Shown: positions 34,629 through 47,520, counted from the first letter of the stretch. The stretch: 64,000 bases of DNA from Strigops habroptila (GCF_004027225.2 NC_044283.2:34168207-34232206), one strand, 5' to 3'. A program made the numbers and translations. The notes: generated by a model from the sequence alone, not told the origin.

Positions 34629-37600
34629 TTATCAATATACAAGAAACCAAATGACTAAATTATCAAGCTTTGTTTGGAAATCAACAGGATGCAGTCAGTG
34701 CCTGCTAATCCCCCCACAGCCTGCCATTTTAACTCTTACAGTGAGCAGAACACAAGGTCTTCTTACAGAAGAAAAGACCCTGAAATGATAGGGGTATAGT
34801 CAGCTTCTCAATTATACCAGCAGTAATTGGAAATAACAAATAGGGTCCATCGGGTTGTTCCAGGGATGGAACATGACACATGAAACCAACATTGACCCTT
34901 GCGAGTACTTTGTATAACTCATTTTTGTGGCTGACCATTTTGGTCAGTGTCCACATGCAAGTACTGCAGAGTGTATCTTCTAATTGCAATATGATTTGTT
35001 CGACCTTAATGCAAGCATTGTCTGTACGGCAAAAGGGGGATTTGACGGTTGACCTGCAAGAAAGAAGCTCATTAGGTTCAGGAGAACTACAGCTGATTAT
35101 TTTTTGAGAAGTGCATCTTTCTTCCTGGGAAATGTTGTACCTCTGAATCAGTTCACATTCTCATTCAAAAATCACATGTCTTGACTCTCGCCTATTTTTC
35201 TGTGTGCTATGCAAAGGAGGCGGGTGTATTTTAAAACCTATTTCTGAATGATGTTTTTATACAATGACTGATTGTGAATGAGTGAATAATTCTAAGAATG
35301 GTGTTGGGGAAAATGTGCATCTTTTTGTAAATGCTGCAAGGTTTGGGGAAAAAAAACCCATCCCATAATGCCTTGCCTTTCTGGTTTGATTGCTGCATCA
35401 AAGTGTGATAAACAGTGTTTGAAGCTTGTGCTGATTAATCATCAGAAAGATAAATGATAACATTGTTTAGAAATGGCAAAGTTGTCAGCATGTAAATTAG
35501 GGACATTAAAAACATCACACGAGATACTGTAGCTTGTATATGCAGTCCTTTTTTCCAGATGTATTTCAATATTTAACCTGTTGAACATCCACCCAGGGAC
35601 ATGTAATTCACACTAGCAAATGGACATGACTCCCCTTAGAGTCATTTTGCTCTCCTTCGAATAGAGGTGAGCCCAGGGTGCTCTCTCCAGATCCACTTCT
35701 CCAAGCCCACCATCAGCAATCAGCTGCTTGCACGGAAGTCAGGTGCATTGTCCCAGGGTTCAGTTGATTCAGGCTTTCCAGAGCCCTCACGGCAGACCCC
35801 GCTTCCCAGCACAGGATGGTGCAAATGGCAACAAGGCCTCAAAAACCAACATGGGGGGCCTCAAGGACAAGGGGCTCCAATCCCGCTTTAAGCTCCACAA
35901 ACTAACAACAATGTTGATGGAAGAGAGTGATTTAATAAAGTCTCCAGATTTACTCACTGTGATTTATCTTGTCTTCCTCACATTAACTGACCACAGAGGC
36001 AGGGAAGGGATGATGGAGGAGAAGCAGTGCAGGTGCTTCATACCAATGAGCCCTTTAATTCGCAGCAGGACTCCCTTTGAACTGGCAGCACTGCCAAGGT
36101 TTTGCCCAGAGATGCTACCCTCGTCTCCCATGAACATGGGTCCCACAAACAGGAGGGTGCTGAGGGACCACCTCCATGGGGGCAGCACGGGAATCAGTCT
36201 CAGTCAGCTCCCCACTGCGGTGCCAAAAAAGGCAATTTCTCACCTAAATGGGATGCAAGTACCAGGACCTCATAGCTAAGGGCTGAATTAGAGGATTTTG
36301 TGGTGCTGGCCACCTTTGTTGTCTCCTAACTGCTCAGCAGAAGTCAAAACTCCGCTCCTCAGGGTGAAATGCAGACCAAATGAGCTCGGGGAAGTGAAAG
36401 GCATTGGAAAAGCTCCATGTAACATCTCCCCCTCCTCCTTTTCCCGTAGGACTGTGGCGGAGCCGGCAGGCGGTTGCAAATCCAACAGGATTTTGTTAAG
36501 AAAACATGGCCTAATGAAGGGAAAAGTTTGAAACCCTCTGTTTTATCATAATGAGTCTTTAATAGTTGCTTTGAAAGACAGCTTTCATCTCCATGGAAAA
36601 AAGGGTTTTGTGTAGGGACTGAAACATTTTTATGTTAAGGGACGGTTATTGAGGAGAAGAAGAACATTTCAGAATGACACTTGTCTAAACGCCGTAATTC
36701 TTAAGCTTTGTACAGGTGTTTACAGCTGTATAGATCAGTCTGACAAAATCTGAATTATATGGAAGACGCCATGGACGTGCAAACCGGTATAACATTACCC
36801 CAAATCTGGCAAGTTTGTATCAATGGCACCGTTTCCACTCTACCAGCCCAGTTCCATGAGGAAATCACCGCAGGCTGCCTGCAGAGCTGTTTGGTCTCTC
36901 CCTCCCCCTGCCTGGCACCCGTTCGGTGGCTTCCCTTAAAGCCATACCACCGTTGGGTGCCGGGTCCCCTCGAAGCCACAACCGCCACACTGTGAGGCTT
37001 CCCATTTCCACTGCTCCCACCGGTTTCCTGGCTGTCCGAGAAGTGTCACCTGCTGGACCGGCTGATAAGCTCCTGCTCTGGGGTGCAGGACGTCCAGCAG
37101 CAGCAGCACTGCAAGGGGTGCAGCCTCCTACATCATGGCTGGGATGGCCGGGGTGGGAAGGAGGTAAGAGACCCCCCTTTACCAGTCTGGGGGTGCCCCA
37201 CCACCGCCCCCCACCTCAGAGCAGAGGAGGGAAGAGGAACACAGCCTCCCTGCCAAAAAATGGGGTGCTTTAAGTAGGCACTTAAAGCGGGGAGAAATCA
37301 GTACATTTTAGGCAGAAGGGTTGTAGCAAGCAAAGTAACCATCAGAACTTTTCTTTCACTCTGTTTCTCGTTACACTTTTTTTTCTCTTTCTCCCCCATA
37401 GTTCTCTTTCTGTTACCATTTATTCTATAGCTGATTCCTTCTCCCACAGCACCAAGCCCCACCACTCCAAACCTGCTGTGCCCATGTAGTTTCCTGAGCA
37501 AGTCTCCTACCTGCTTCTGCCTTGAGTTCAATAGCAGAATGAGTAGCTTCAGAAAGACATGGGTGTTTACATGGCCTTTAATGATCCTTGACAGGTATCA

Positions 37601-38339
37601 GCTGGGTATACTTCCAAACGCAGAGAACTTGGGCTGCATCTACAGCTGTTTGTGGTGTTATTAAAGCTTGAACCCACTAGTGGGAAACAAAGCAATGCAG
37701 AAGAGGGGAGCGGAGTGCAGCAGGGATGAGTGACACAGCTCCTCGCTCTGTTACTTGTTCTCACTCGCAGCTTTGCTCTAGGTGAAATGTGGCACCCTCA
37801 GGTTAGGCAGCCCCAGCGGTGCTGCCCAGGAGGGCTCTGAGCTTTCATCAGCACAGGGGTCTCTCATTAAAGCGATGAAAGACAGCAAGGAAACAGTGGG
37901 GTGGACTGAGTGGGCTGTGGCAGGGAACACATGGTGCCCATTCCCTGTACCAGCATGGATCAGGGCTCTGGGGAGCTCATTTCACTTTTCCCTTGGCTGC
38001 AGCAGATGAGGCATTTTAGTATCAGGATTGTAGCAGCCTTTGGGAGCCAGGGGCACGAGTGTGCACACAGGAGCTGCCTGTGTCCCATGCTGAGGGGTCG
38101 CAGGCATGTGTTCAGAACAGGCAGTTCCAGCCGTTCTTCAGTGGTCCAATGTGCTGCTCATCCTACAACACTAAAACAACCACTGCACTGGCACTCATTT
38201 GTGCTCCCCTGTGCAGGTTAATTTTGCCTCTGCAGGCCATGGCCATACAAAGTGACTCAGGAGGGGCCTGCTTCTGATTTCTGAGAGGAGCATCCCACCC
38301 TCTACATGACACCCAGGCAGAATGAGGTTCTGTCAAATT

Positions 38340-38538
38340 CAAGCTTAATTTATTAAATTAATAATTTATTTTTAATAATTTAATTTTTATTTTATTATAA
38401 ATATTTCATTTATATTTATATATTATATATTTATATATTGTATATTATATATTATATATTTATGTTTATGTTTATATTTATTCATATAAATATTTTACTA
38501 TAATTATTTTATTATAACTTATTTTATTTTTAATAATT
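38340..38538. repeat. AT-rich low-complexity tract
   Basis: Nearly 200 bp of almost only A and T, with self-complementary TATAT/ATTATAT units and TTTAATAATTTAAT segments. It is directly followed by a (CCAT)n repeat. The tract can fold back on itself. Confidence 0.92.
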
Positions 38539-38550
38539 TGGCTGCCCACC

Positions 38551-38610
38551 CATCCCTCCATCCATCCATCCATCCTCCATCCATCCCTCCATCACTCCAT
38601 CCCTCTATCG
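38551..38610 (+). repeat. (CCAT/CCATCC)n short tandem repeat
   Basis: Imperfect CCAT and CCATCC units with occasional CTCC, immediately after the AT-rich tract. The open frame through it (Pro/Ser/His-rich) is a by-product of the repeat. Confidence 0.9.
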
Positions 38611-41600
38611 GTCCATCAGTAAATCTCTCTCCCTTGCTATTCCATCCGTGTCTTCCCCATATTGGTGGGCTTTTGGTGGCAAGACTTCCCATAGCAGCTG
38701 TGAAGGAGGACAAAATAAAAGCTTAATATCTTTTAAGGTGAAGTTCAAGCACTTTATGAGCTGGATTATACAACACTGCTGCAGGGGCTGGATGGGACGA
38801 CCTGGAACACCCGCTCCTGCCCTAATCTCAGATGTTTTCTTGTAAGAATATTTTTTTTCCCCTTTAAACAGAATGAACTTGAGAGAGCCCTGAGTTTTCC
38901 TTGCATTTCAGACTGCCTCTTTCTGCAAGAACAAATGGGATGGACAAATGCAAGTCCCACTGACAAGAAGATATTTAATATCCATGATGTGGGGAGCTTT
39001 CCAGTGAAAGACAGGCTCTGTTTTGCTCAGAAATAGCTGAATGCAGCCTATAAAGGCCCAGCAATTAATCATGCATTTGAAGAAATACAATCCAGTCACA
39101 GGGGCCGAATTTTAGATGCTCACTCCTCCACTTTGGACAGTGACAAATTAAGGCCCATACAAAAGCAGGTGTGGCTCTTGAAGGAGCCCTCTGAGGGCAA
39201 TTAAACCAGGAAACCAGCTGGTAGGTGTGCAGATGTGACAGCTAGAGCAGCTTCAGAATTAATACAAAGGAGGAGGATGGAGCAATTAATGGTGTAGGAG
39301 CTGCAGTGAATGAGACTGGGTCTGCTCTCCAAAGGGGCTGGCTCCGTGGCAGGTGAAGTGCCTCATCATGTGGGATGGGCAGAGCTGTGACAGCCACATG
39401 TCCCCACTGCCCTGGAGAGCTGCCCTGCACCTACCACTGATGGGCTGCAAATGAAGCCCCCAACAAAGGACCGCACAAACCACATCCCACAGCTTCCCTC
39501 TGTGCCCTGGGAGTGCTGCATTCAGGGGTGTCTGAAGCTGATGGCCTGGGCACCTCTGGTAATGCCTGCGTACCCTGTGATGGAAAAGGAAAAGGGCTGA
39601 GATCAAGGGTGGGTTTTCCCAAATCAGCTCCAATGAGCCAGGTCTGCTCCGATCCAACAGGCAGCATCCAGCCAGGTGTCACATATGGTGCTTCATCGTT
39701 CCTGATCAGTTCACCAGCTCCAGTGTTCACTGTTCTGAATCAGTCAAGAAAATGGTTATTTTTTTCCCATTGAAAACACATAAAATAGTTCAGATACATG
39801 TCAAATATTGAAGGATTTGTAATTTGCCGTCAGGGTTACCATTTAGGAAGTGTTAGCAGATTTATAAATAGTGCTGTGAAAACAAACTATGAATCAGTCC
39901 AAGCCAGAGCTCCTCATCCTGGTTGGAAAAGGATGCCACCATGATTGTCTTCACAATTTCTCTGTGCTGTTCCTCCCATATTTACTTCTACTCCACCTCT
40001 CTCCACACATCCAGAGGTGTGAGGTACCACTGGGACAGCATTTTGTGGAAACTACCTTCTGCCCAAAGGGCGGGCTGGGGAACTGGTCTCATCTGCCTCA
40101 CCAAAGTCTGTTCTTCCCAAGTAATTTGTTGATACAAATCTCTTTCCTGCTGTGAATTATATGGACTATGTCTCAGAAAAAGCTGTTGAGAGATTGCTAG
40201 AGATGATTTGTTTGGTTCTTCTCCCCCCTTGTCCATAGGAAAGGATTGCTTCCACTAACATTAAGCTTTGGCATACAATAACCCTTCCAGGAAGCTGAGC
40301 ACAGCAGTGTTCCATTTGAGGCTGCTGGTAGCATGGCAGGGTGGACATGGTCTTCCCAGTTTCAACTTCTAAATAAAAAGAAAATCTCTCTAGTGAAGAG
40401 CTGCTCAGCCCCTTGCCTGTGTCTGTGAAGACGAGTATTGAAGCCACTTCCTATTTTCATTGGCCCTATTTCCAGCAGGGTGTTGATGACGCATGGGAAG
40501 TTTTCCATGTAAAAGGGACTCTCTCTCTGCATTCACCCCACACTAGCCTTGCTGTTTGTCACCCGTGTGGGTAGTGACAGCCCTGACAGTGCCATCCTAG
40601 CCAGCATGCCAAATAATAACTCAGGTGGGCAGCTTCCCCATGGGAAATATCCATTCCCAGTGCCTCTATGCTTGGGCATAGGCAGTGATTGCAGCATGGA
40701 GGCCCTGTGTGGGCTAATAGGTTTCATATAAAACAACGCATCCTAAGACTGAACGATTTCTCTTATAACGAGGTCAGCACCGGGCCTGGGCCAAGGAGGA
40801 GGGTCCCAGCCGGCCAGTAACAAACCCAGCCTCAAAATGCAGTCCTTGCCAAAGATCCTGCAAGGGTGGAACAAAAGAGGTGACCAGAGTGAGCCACGAA
40901 CACGAACTGAGGCTGTACTGAGCACACCATCTGCAGCTGCAGGACCGAGACAGTCTTTGCCAGCACTTTTCTTCTGGGGATGGGAATGGAATAATTTGGA
41001 GCTGGCATTAGGTAACCAAAGATGAGTCTTATATAACGATCTGAAACTGTTCTGCATCCCCCTTCTAGTCTCTGTGACAGCCACAGCTCGAAACAGAAAT
41101 GCCTCCCAGTGACGTTTAAAAGGTTTCATATACCAGTGTGGTAAATAGAGCCAGTGCCAAAACTTCCCTGCCTCCGAGGAGGAGAAACAATTGCTCGTTG
41201 CTTATCCATCTCTCTCCCATAATCTACTGTGTCTGGAGACTGCTGCCACATGCAAACATCTGGGATGCATCACGGATCTTCTCCTGCTGGAGAGAGATGT
41301 TTTTTTGGACGTAAACTAAGCTTGGAGGCGCTCTGCAGCCTCTGCAAGGGAACAAACAGCAAGTTATTGCACGTACGATAGGAACAGGGGGAAAGAAGGG
41401 GGAAAATTTTATTCCAAGACGAATGCGGGAGCCTTGAGGGTGAGCACAACCTTCACGAGCACAAACTTCTTGTGCACCCAGGGAGGGAAAAGGCTGATGG
41501 GTTGAGACAAGTAATTATGACTTGTGTTTTAGGCGGCTGCCTGAGCAGAGGGGAGTACTGCCAGGAGCACCGAGCACCCCACCAGCTTTGCAAGCTGTGC

Positions 41601-43677
41601 CTAGTTCCTACCTAGAGGGTGAAGGATGGCAAGTTGTTCTTCAGGCCAGGAGTTAACCAGGAGTAAGGAGGGCCATGGTGCTAAGCAGTAGAGAGGAGGA
41701 GCACCCGTGGCAGCACTGCTGGGCAGGACCTGCCAGGATCCTTCTATCCCTTCTCACAGGGCTTCTTCCAGGATCCATCCCGCCTGTGAATGGGCAGTTC
41801 CAGGGGAGCCAGCCCCAGGTACCCTCAATGGCTGTGTCCCACCTCCTGGCTGGGCATCGCTCAGAGACACCACATCCTTCAGCACATCCACAGGCGCAGG
41901 TCAGCATATACTGGTACCGATTGCTCTTTGGTTTAGGTCTGTAGGAACCATGAAGGCAGGCACATGTAGTTCCCCGCCTCAGCTGGCTTTTGGGAGACCA
42001 GCATCCTTCAATCTCCATGTAATGCAGAGATCTTTCGTTTCTTCTGTCTTGAGCTAACAGCCTTCTTCTCAAACTGGTGGTCCCAACAGTGACTCCCAGG
42101 CTACTGACATACACCCTCACGTTCCTCTTCGTTTTAGTGAAATCTTTCGAATTTTTAAGCCCTAATACTCCAATTCCCTTGTTCTCTGTCTAGAGAAAAG
42201 CATCTGCCCTCCCTCCCTTCCCCTCACATTGCAGACCCCAGTCTGGAAGAAATCTGGGCAGAAGCTGGCTTCCTGATGGCCCTTCTGTTCATGGAGACTC
42301 ACGATGTGGTTGCACCACTGTCTGCATTATCCATAGCATAAGGCAGCAGTCATGAGGCAGAACTCACACACTACATGTCAGTATAGTCCAGAGATTATTT
42401 TCTTCTTTTTACCAAAAAATAAATGCCAGCAGCCTTCATTTTCAGCCTGCCATGTGGGACTAAGTCACTCTCCTCTGTCTTGAGACCAAAGCTGGTGGTC
42501 TCAACTGGCTGGACCTGATGATTAGTTAGCCCTGCTACTAATCTGACGCCAAAAAGGCAGCTTCCTCCTTAGCAACATCCCAAGCGGCTCATTTAGAAAG
42601 ACAAACAGCTCTGAAATCTGCAGTGGTCTAAATATTTTAAGGCAATAGTATTTTATTAGTTTCTGGTTCAAGAAAAGTCCACTCATCTCCAGGCAAATGT
42701 TTCAAATGCAGCAAAGAGCTTTTCAAAGCTGTCTGTCATTCTGTGGGGCTTTAGTTTTCTGGGGCTTTTGGTTTTTACCTCCGCCTTCAGAAGTAAGTGG
42801 GTTTCTCGTTTTGTTTTTTCTGTACAAGTTGTGATTTGGTGAAACCACTATCTGCTGTCTAACAGTGAAGCATGAGAAATACCGTCTCTCCATACTGGGT
42901 GACAGGTAACAATAAAAGGTAACAGGCAAAGGGTCTACCTTTAAGGAGGAACAATAAATATATTGGCTGCCTTAGACCTGAGGACTCTTGAGTTTCTTCG
43001 TTGTGAATGAATAATAAATCTCTGCTGGTGACTACTTACAAATAAAACACTACAGCTGAAACATACAATGGCTTTCTTCAGAAATAAGTGGCGAGAAGAC
43101 GGGACATAGTGCTGCCCATGATGTCGGTGTGCGCAGGAGTCAAAGGACGGCAGAGCAACAACAGAGCTGAGGAGCTTTTCAGGTTTCCTCTCCTATTATG
43201 TGGGCTGGCTGTGCCCTTCCCCTCCATGGGACAAGGTAGATGTCCTGGGTTCTGGTCAAGGTCCCTCTGTGGGCTTTGCACCTCTTTTCCTCAAGCTGGG
43301 CACGGGGGTGGCCTCAAGTGCTTGCACCACGATGGACAAAGTGTCCCCTGCTCCTGCCCTCCTCGTGGTGCCTCCCCTGACTGATGCTTCTACCGGAGAC
43401 TGTGGAGGTTACTGTTTTACTGAGCAGCTCTGCCAGGGCTGTGCCTTAGATAAGGATTACAGCCGGCCCCATTACAAGCATCTGCGAATGATCACCAGCT
43501 TGTGTTAAACTGCTGGATGCCAACTAGGACTTCTCTGGCAGGTTCACCCTGGGCCCGAGCCAGAGGCAAGCACTGAACTGGACAGAGAAGAGCCTCTCCC
43601 CCAACAGCCTCCCTGTGCAGGGGCAAGCAGCAGCAAGGGCCTGGGCTGCAGGGCTCGCCAGGGAGGGAGCTGAGCCT

Positions 43678-43711
43678 GGGGTTGGGGTCGAGGTGCCTGG
43701 GGTGGGCTGGG
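43678..43711 (+). other. G-quadruplex-like motif
   Basis: Five G-tracts (GGGG, GGGG, GGGG, GGG, GGG) with loops of 2, 11, 1 and 2 bases, in a GC-rich stretch at about 43530-43770. The motif is read directly. Folding and function are inference. Confidence 0.6.
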
Positions 43712-44629
43712 CAAGGAGCAGCAGTGCGGAGGGAGGAGAGGGGCTCGCCACGGAGGCGGGGGCAGCATTCACTGGTGTACCCTTTCACTTCTGCACAAAG
43801 ACAGCCTACACATGCGGAAGGCCGCTGGCTCCTGCTTGTTTTCTCACTGCCAGTGCAAAGCCTGGAGGCACTGGAAGCTGCTTTTGCAGCTTCCTGCCAG
43901 ACTGACCCTCTTTGGCACTTACCAGACACCCAGTTCAATTTTACCAGGTGCTGACAAGCACAGGGACAAGATGAGAGACATGCAAAGAACTCAAAACAAA
44001 AGGCTCAAGGTTTCTATAAGAAAACAAGCAAGCAAACAGGGTACGTAACTATTTCAGTGTATGCACAGACATGCTGGTAGATGTGTTTACTGTCTTTGCT
44101 TACTCTCAAATAGCTGGCAGCATAGGGTTAAGTTTTCTGTGCTTATCAGGATGAGAGATAAGGAAAAAGATATAAAAAAAAAGTGCTTGGGATTTCCCAT
44201 TCCCAGTCCCCATTCATCACATCTGTGACAACTGGGCTAAAAATACACTGTTAAACATGAGGACCTAAAGGCTTAGAAGGAAGTTGGTTACAAATGCAAG
44301 TTCAGCCATCTCAACACAAAATCACTGCTGGCTATCGAAGTCCCAGCATCTTTGACTCTGCTGCAAATCCCTTCACGTACCAGCTGTTAACAGTGCTGGA
44401 GCAGTGGGCTCCTTCCTTGCCATTCAGGAAAGGCCAGTAAGGTTTTCCTCACAGCCATTCTGAGAAGCACAGCTGGGTATTTTTATAATTGTTTCTCTAA
44501 GAATTTACATGGGGCCTTGCTTGGTGCCCTGAGGAAGACCAATACGACCTGTTGTTCCAGCGCTGTTCCGGTTTTGGGTCTCCTCTTTAAGCCCGTAAAG
44601 CACAGGGATGCTGGGCAGAAAAGCACAGT

Positions 44630-45110
44630 GTTGAAAAAAGGAGCAGCGGTCAGAAGAAAGAACAGAAGGGACTGAAAGCGAGGGCATATTTACACTCCTA
44701 AACTTTTTTAAGATCACAAACCTGCAACAGCATGGCTTGAAGGGAAGTGCTGACAGGAGCACCTGTCCTGAAGCAGCTGACCACCTTTTCCTCTCTGAGG
44801 TCTTTCTGATGAGCAGGGAGAGAGAAAAAGAGAAAGTAATGGAAAGTGGGGAGAAGACACTATAGGATTAGGATGAATTTGAGAGGGGAGGGTGAGAAAA
44901 GGGGCAGAGGACATCTCACGTCAAGAAATGTGTGGATAAAAAACCTCCCACAACCTAAAGGAGAATAAATGTGAAGAAGGAGCAGGAGGAGATTCTGAGA
45001 GATGGGAAAAAAGACAAAATGGAAGAAGGACATTACAGAAAATAAGTTGGAAAGAAAACAACAGACTCTAAAGAAACAGTTGAGAGGCGGATGGAGGGAA
45101 CATCTAAAGA
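44630..45110 (+). repeat. Purine-rich strand-asymmetric tract
   Basis: The + strand is dominated by A and G (GAGAAAAAGAGAAAG, GAGGGGAGGGTGAGAAAAGGGG and similar) over several hundred bases, interrupted by short mixed segments near 44690-44800. The complementary frame reads Phe/Ser/Leu-rich artefacts. No gene is called here. Confidence 0.65.
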
Positions 45111-46949
45111 GAACTTTAAAAAATGTTATTTTATAGATGCGAGATATCTGTATACACAGGGATGGAAATCTGCTGTTTTGACTCAATGCTCCCAGGAGAA
45201 AGGCATGATCCAACAGCAAGAGAATAGTTCTTCAGCCAAACAGTAGCCCTAGACGTTTTAAGTATGTTATAGGCCACGTTTTAGCAAAAAGATGTCACTT
45301 GCTTAAAATTTTCAGTTCACCTGTCAGCGAAGTATAAAGAGAACTAAAGCCATGTTTCTAAGCAAGTTTCAAAGCGCAAGGTGTGATGGGTTTGGACAAC
45401 AGTCATTTCTTTCCAAGTAATGATCGGCCTAATCTATCACCTAAAATACGAGCCCACTATCACGACAGAAGCAGAAACAAAGCTCTCTGTGAGGAGGAAA
45501 CAGTACTTGCAAACTTCTCCAGCAATACTAAAAAGGCCTTGAAAGTCCAACTCTGACCATCACCCAAAATTGGCTTTGCCTGTGCAAGGCACTAAGTAAG
45601 TCAGTGCCAGCAAAGCCCTAACCAAAACCTGCCTGGCTTCGGCTTTTTTTCCTCCTATAATGAAAATTCCACAATTTCAAGGAGATGGATTACAAAGGGA
45701 GATGGACAAAGGGGAACCAACAAACACTACATGTAGCATAGTAATAGTACGTGCCACCAGCAGGTGACAAGCCAAGGTGCTTACAACAGCACCTACTTCC
45801 AACAGATGCTGCTTTGTTTTTTATCTTGTAAACCTTGTAAGTACTCACAGCCAACCTTGGCAAACAGCAGTTCTCAAGGCAAAACTGCAAGCTCCTGAAG
45901 CCTAAACTTTCTCAAAACCTTCTTCCAAGTGGTGGCAGAAGACAGACAACATGTTACGCTGTCCACTTGGGCCTTTCCAATCAGCTGCTGTCACAGTGTG
46001 GAAAATAAAACTCACTATTTTTTTGAAGAATGTGAAGAAACTTCCTTGCTAGAGCCCTTTCTCTTGGGTGTGTGCACCAGGTCCTCTTTTGGCTCATGAG
46101 TATGGAGAGAAAAGAGTGACCTGACAGCTGTTGCTCTTGGCATCAGTATGTCCCAATGGACTTCTTGTTTCCTGGAGTTCGGGTGCACCTTGGCTGGGCG
46201 CTCATGGGTTCAGTGGAGATCACACTCCCCTGCACCCATCACCTTTACGTCCAGTCCAAACCAGGATCTCTCAAAATCGGTGAATTTTCTCTCTTGTGCT
46301 CTTACTAGAATGACTCTGAGACCTTTTACGAAGCACACATGAACATAGCAAGTTTGTTACAGCCCTTGTTTTCCTGAGGTTTTTGGTTTGTTGTGCAAGG
46401 TTTCCTAAGTGAGAGAGAGAAACAGTGTGTTACATGGAAACATTAAGTATTTTCTCTAAAAACCACCGATGGGTGCAAAGAATCCACTTAAAACATATAA
46501 CCAAATGTTATTTAATATTTTAAAAAGTAACACAATCCAAAATGGATATTTCACACAACACTACATAAACAACATGAACACAATATTACCATATGGAGGG
46601 ACTTTCAAATATAGACTTACAAAAATCCCTGTCCTTTTTTTTTTCCTTTAAATTATTATACTAAGCATGACAAGTAATCATCATTTACAATATGGTACAC
46701 TGACACAATAAAAACCATGTTACAAATGTGCTGTTATAAATCAGTAACGTTAGGGAAGACATTTCATGAACTGCAATTATTTCATATGAAATACTATACA
46801 ATATAAACAGAACATCCATCTTGGATGACCTTTACAGCAACCAGAGACCAAGTAATTTTTTAATTTTTTTTTTTTCAGTGCAAACACATTTATACAAGGC
46901 AGTCTTGGCTGCAAAACTCCCTTCTAACATACAGTAAGTCCCACTTGCA

Positions 46950-46955
46950 TTTATT
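46950..46955 (-). terminator. STOX2: Candidate STOX2 polyadenylation signal
   Basis: TTTATT on the + strand, which is AATAAA on the minus strand. It is the most distal canonical hexamer before about 42650. An ATTAAA variant lies further downstream at 46511-46516, so either could be the end of the long transcript. Confidence 0.4.
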
Positions 46956-47124
46956 AACTCATTTAAACCTAATGCAACAGCCACATTCAGTCACTCACAG
47001 AAAATTACCTGCAGAATTATGATCCCTTTAAACTTAAATTTCCTCCACATATAAAAGTAACATCTGTGCCAATTACTCCAAGGGCCCTTTCATACTTCTG
47101 GGTGGGTACCCTTTGGGTGGCTCT

Positions 47125-47520
47125 AACCGCTATACAACACGAGGGCAGCGTTCCGCGCGGAAGATCGCCCTTCCGAGGTGGGACAGGCGCGGCGGCTGTC
47201 GCAGCATCCCGGCTGGGTGGCTGTGCCCAGGCTGCCCTTCCAGAGCCAGGTGCGTGCGAGTGGCCTTCTGCTCCTTCTCTGCACTTGGTGTCTCGGGGCA
47301 GGGGAGGAACACGGAAACCCTCAGCTCAGAACTGAGCTTCAATGGAGTTAACGACCCATTCCCATCTCCATCAGATCCGCGGGAGATCAGGGGAGTTACG
47401 ACAGATTTGCACCTGCATAAACCAACGTTTAGAGCGCCGCTATATAAGAAGTGTGATAGTCCCGTTTTCTTCTAGCACCAGCTTGGCTTTTGGTGGGTCC
47501 ACTGCATGCTTCTCACGCAG
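47125..47520. other. CpG-rich patch within STOX2 3' UTR
   Basis: About a dozen CpG dinucleotides fall in the first 95 bases (for example CCGCGCGG and GGCGCGGCGG), with more scattered to 47520. The flanks are AT-rich and CpG-poor. No exon, repeat family or promoter element was recognised. Confidence 0.6.

Larger units (their letters stand above)
34256..46489. other. Intergenic region between ENPP6 and STOX2 tails
   Basis: About 12 kb between convergent gene ends. I found no gene. Open frames of up to about 180 codons (for example 35728-36279 and 43492-43938) have no domain, splice or codon signature. Named structure: poly(A) 34611-34628, an AT-rich/(CCAT)n block 38340-38610, a GC-rich stretch 43530-43770 with a G-quadruplex-like motif, and a purine-rich tract 44630-45110. 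Segments near 35390-35520, 36480-36760 and 38970-39130 read like conserved non-coding DNA, which was not tested. Confidence 0.7.

Noticed and set aside
35728-36279. 183-codon + strand frame in the intergenic region
   Set aside because: No recognisable domain or family resemblance and no splice or promoter context.
41529-41615. Splice-acceptor-like TTTTAG followed by a short Cys-containing frame
   Set aside because: The frame stops after under 30 codons, no partner exon or donor is visible, and no family was recognised.
41653-42120. 155-codon minus-strand frame
   Set aside because: Composition-driven open frame without domain, conservation evidence or splice signals.
43492-43938. 148-codon minus-strand frame in the GC-rich intergenic stretch
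   Set aside because: GC-rich DNA with few stops. The translation is Pro/Ala/Cys-rich and several overlapping frames are open at once, as expected for non-coding GC-rich sequence.
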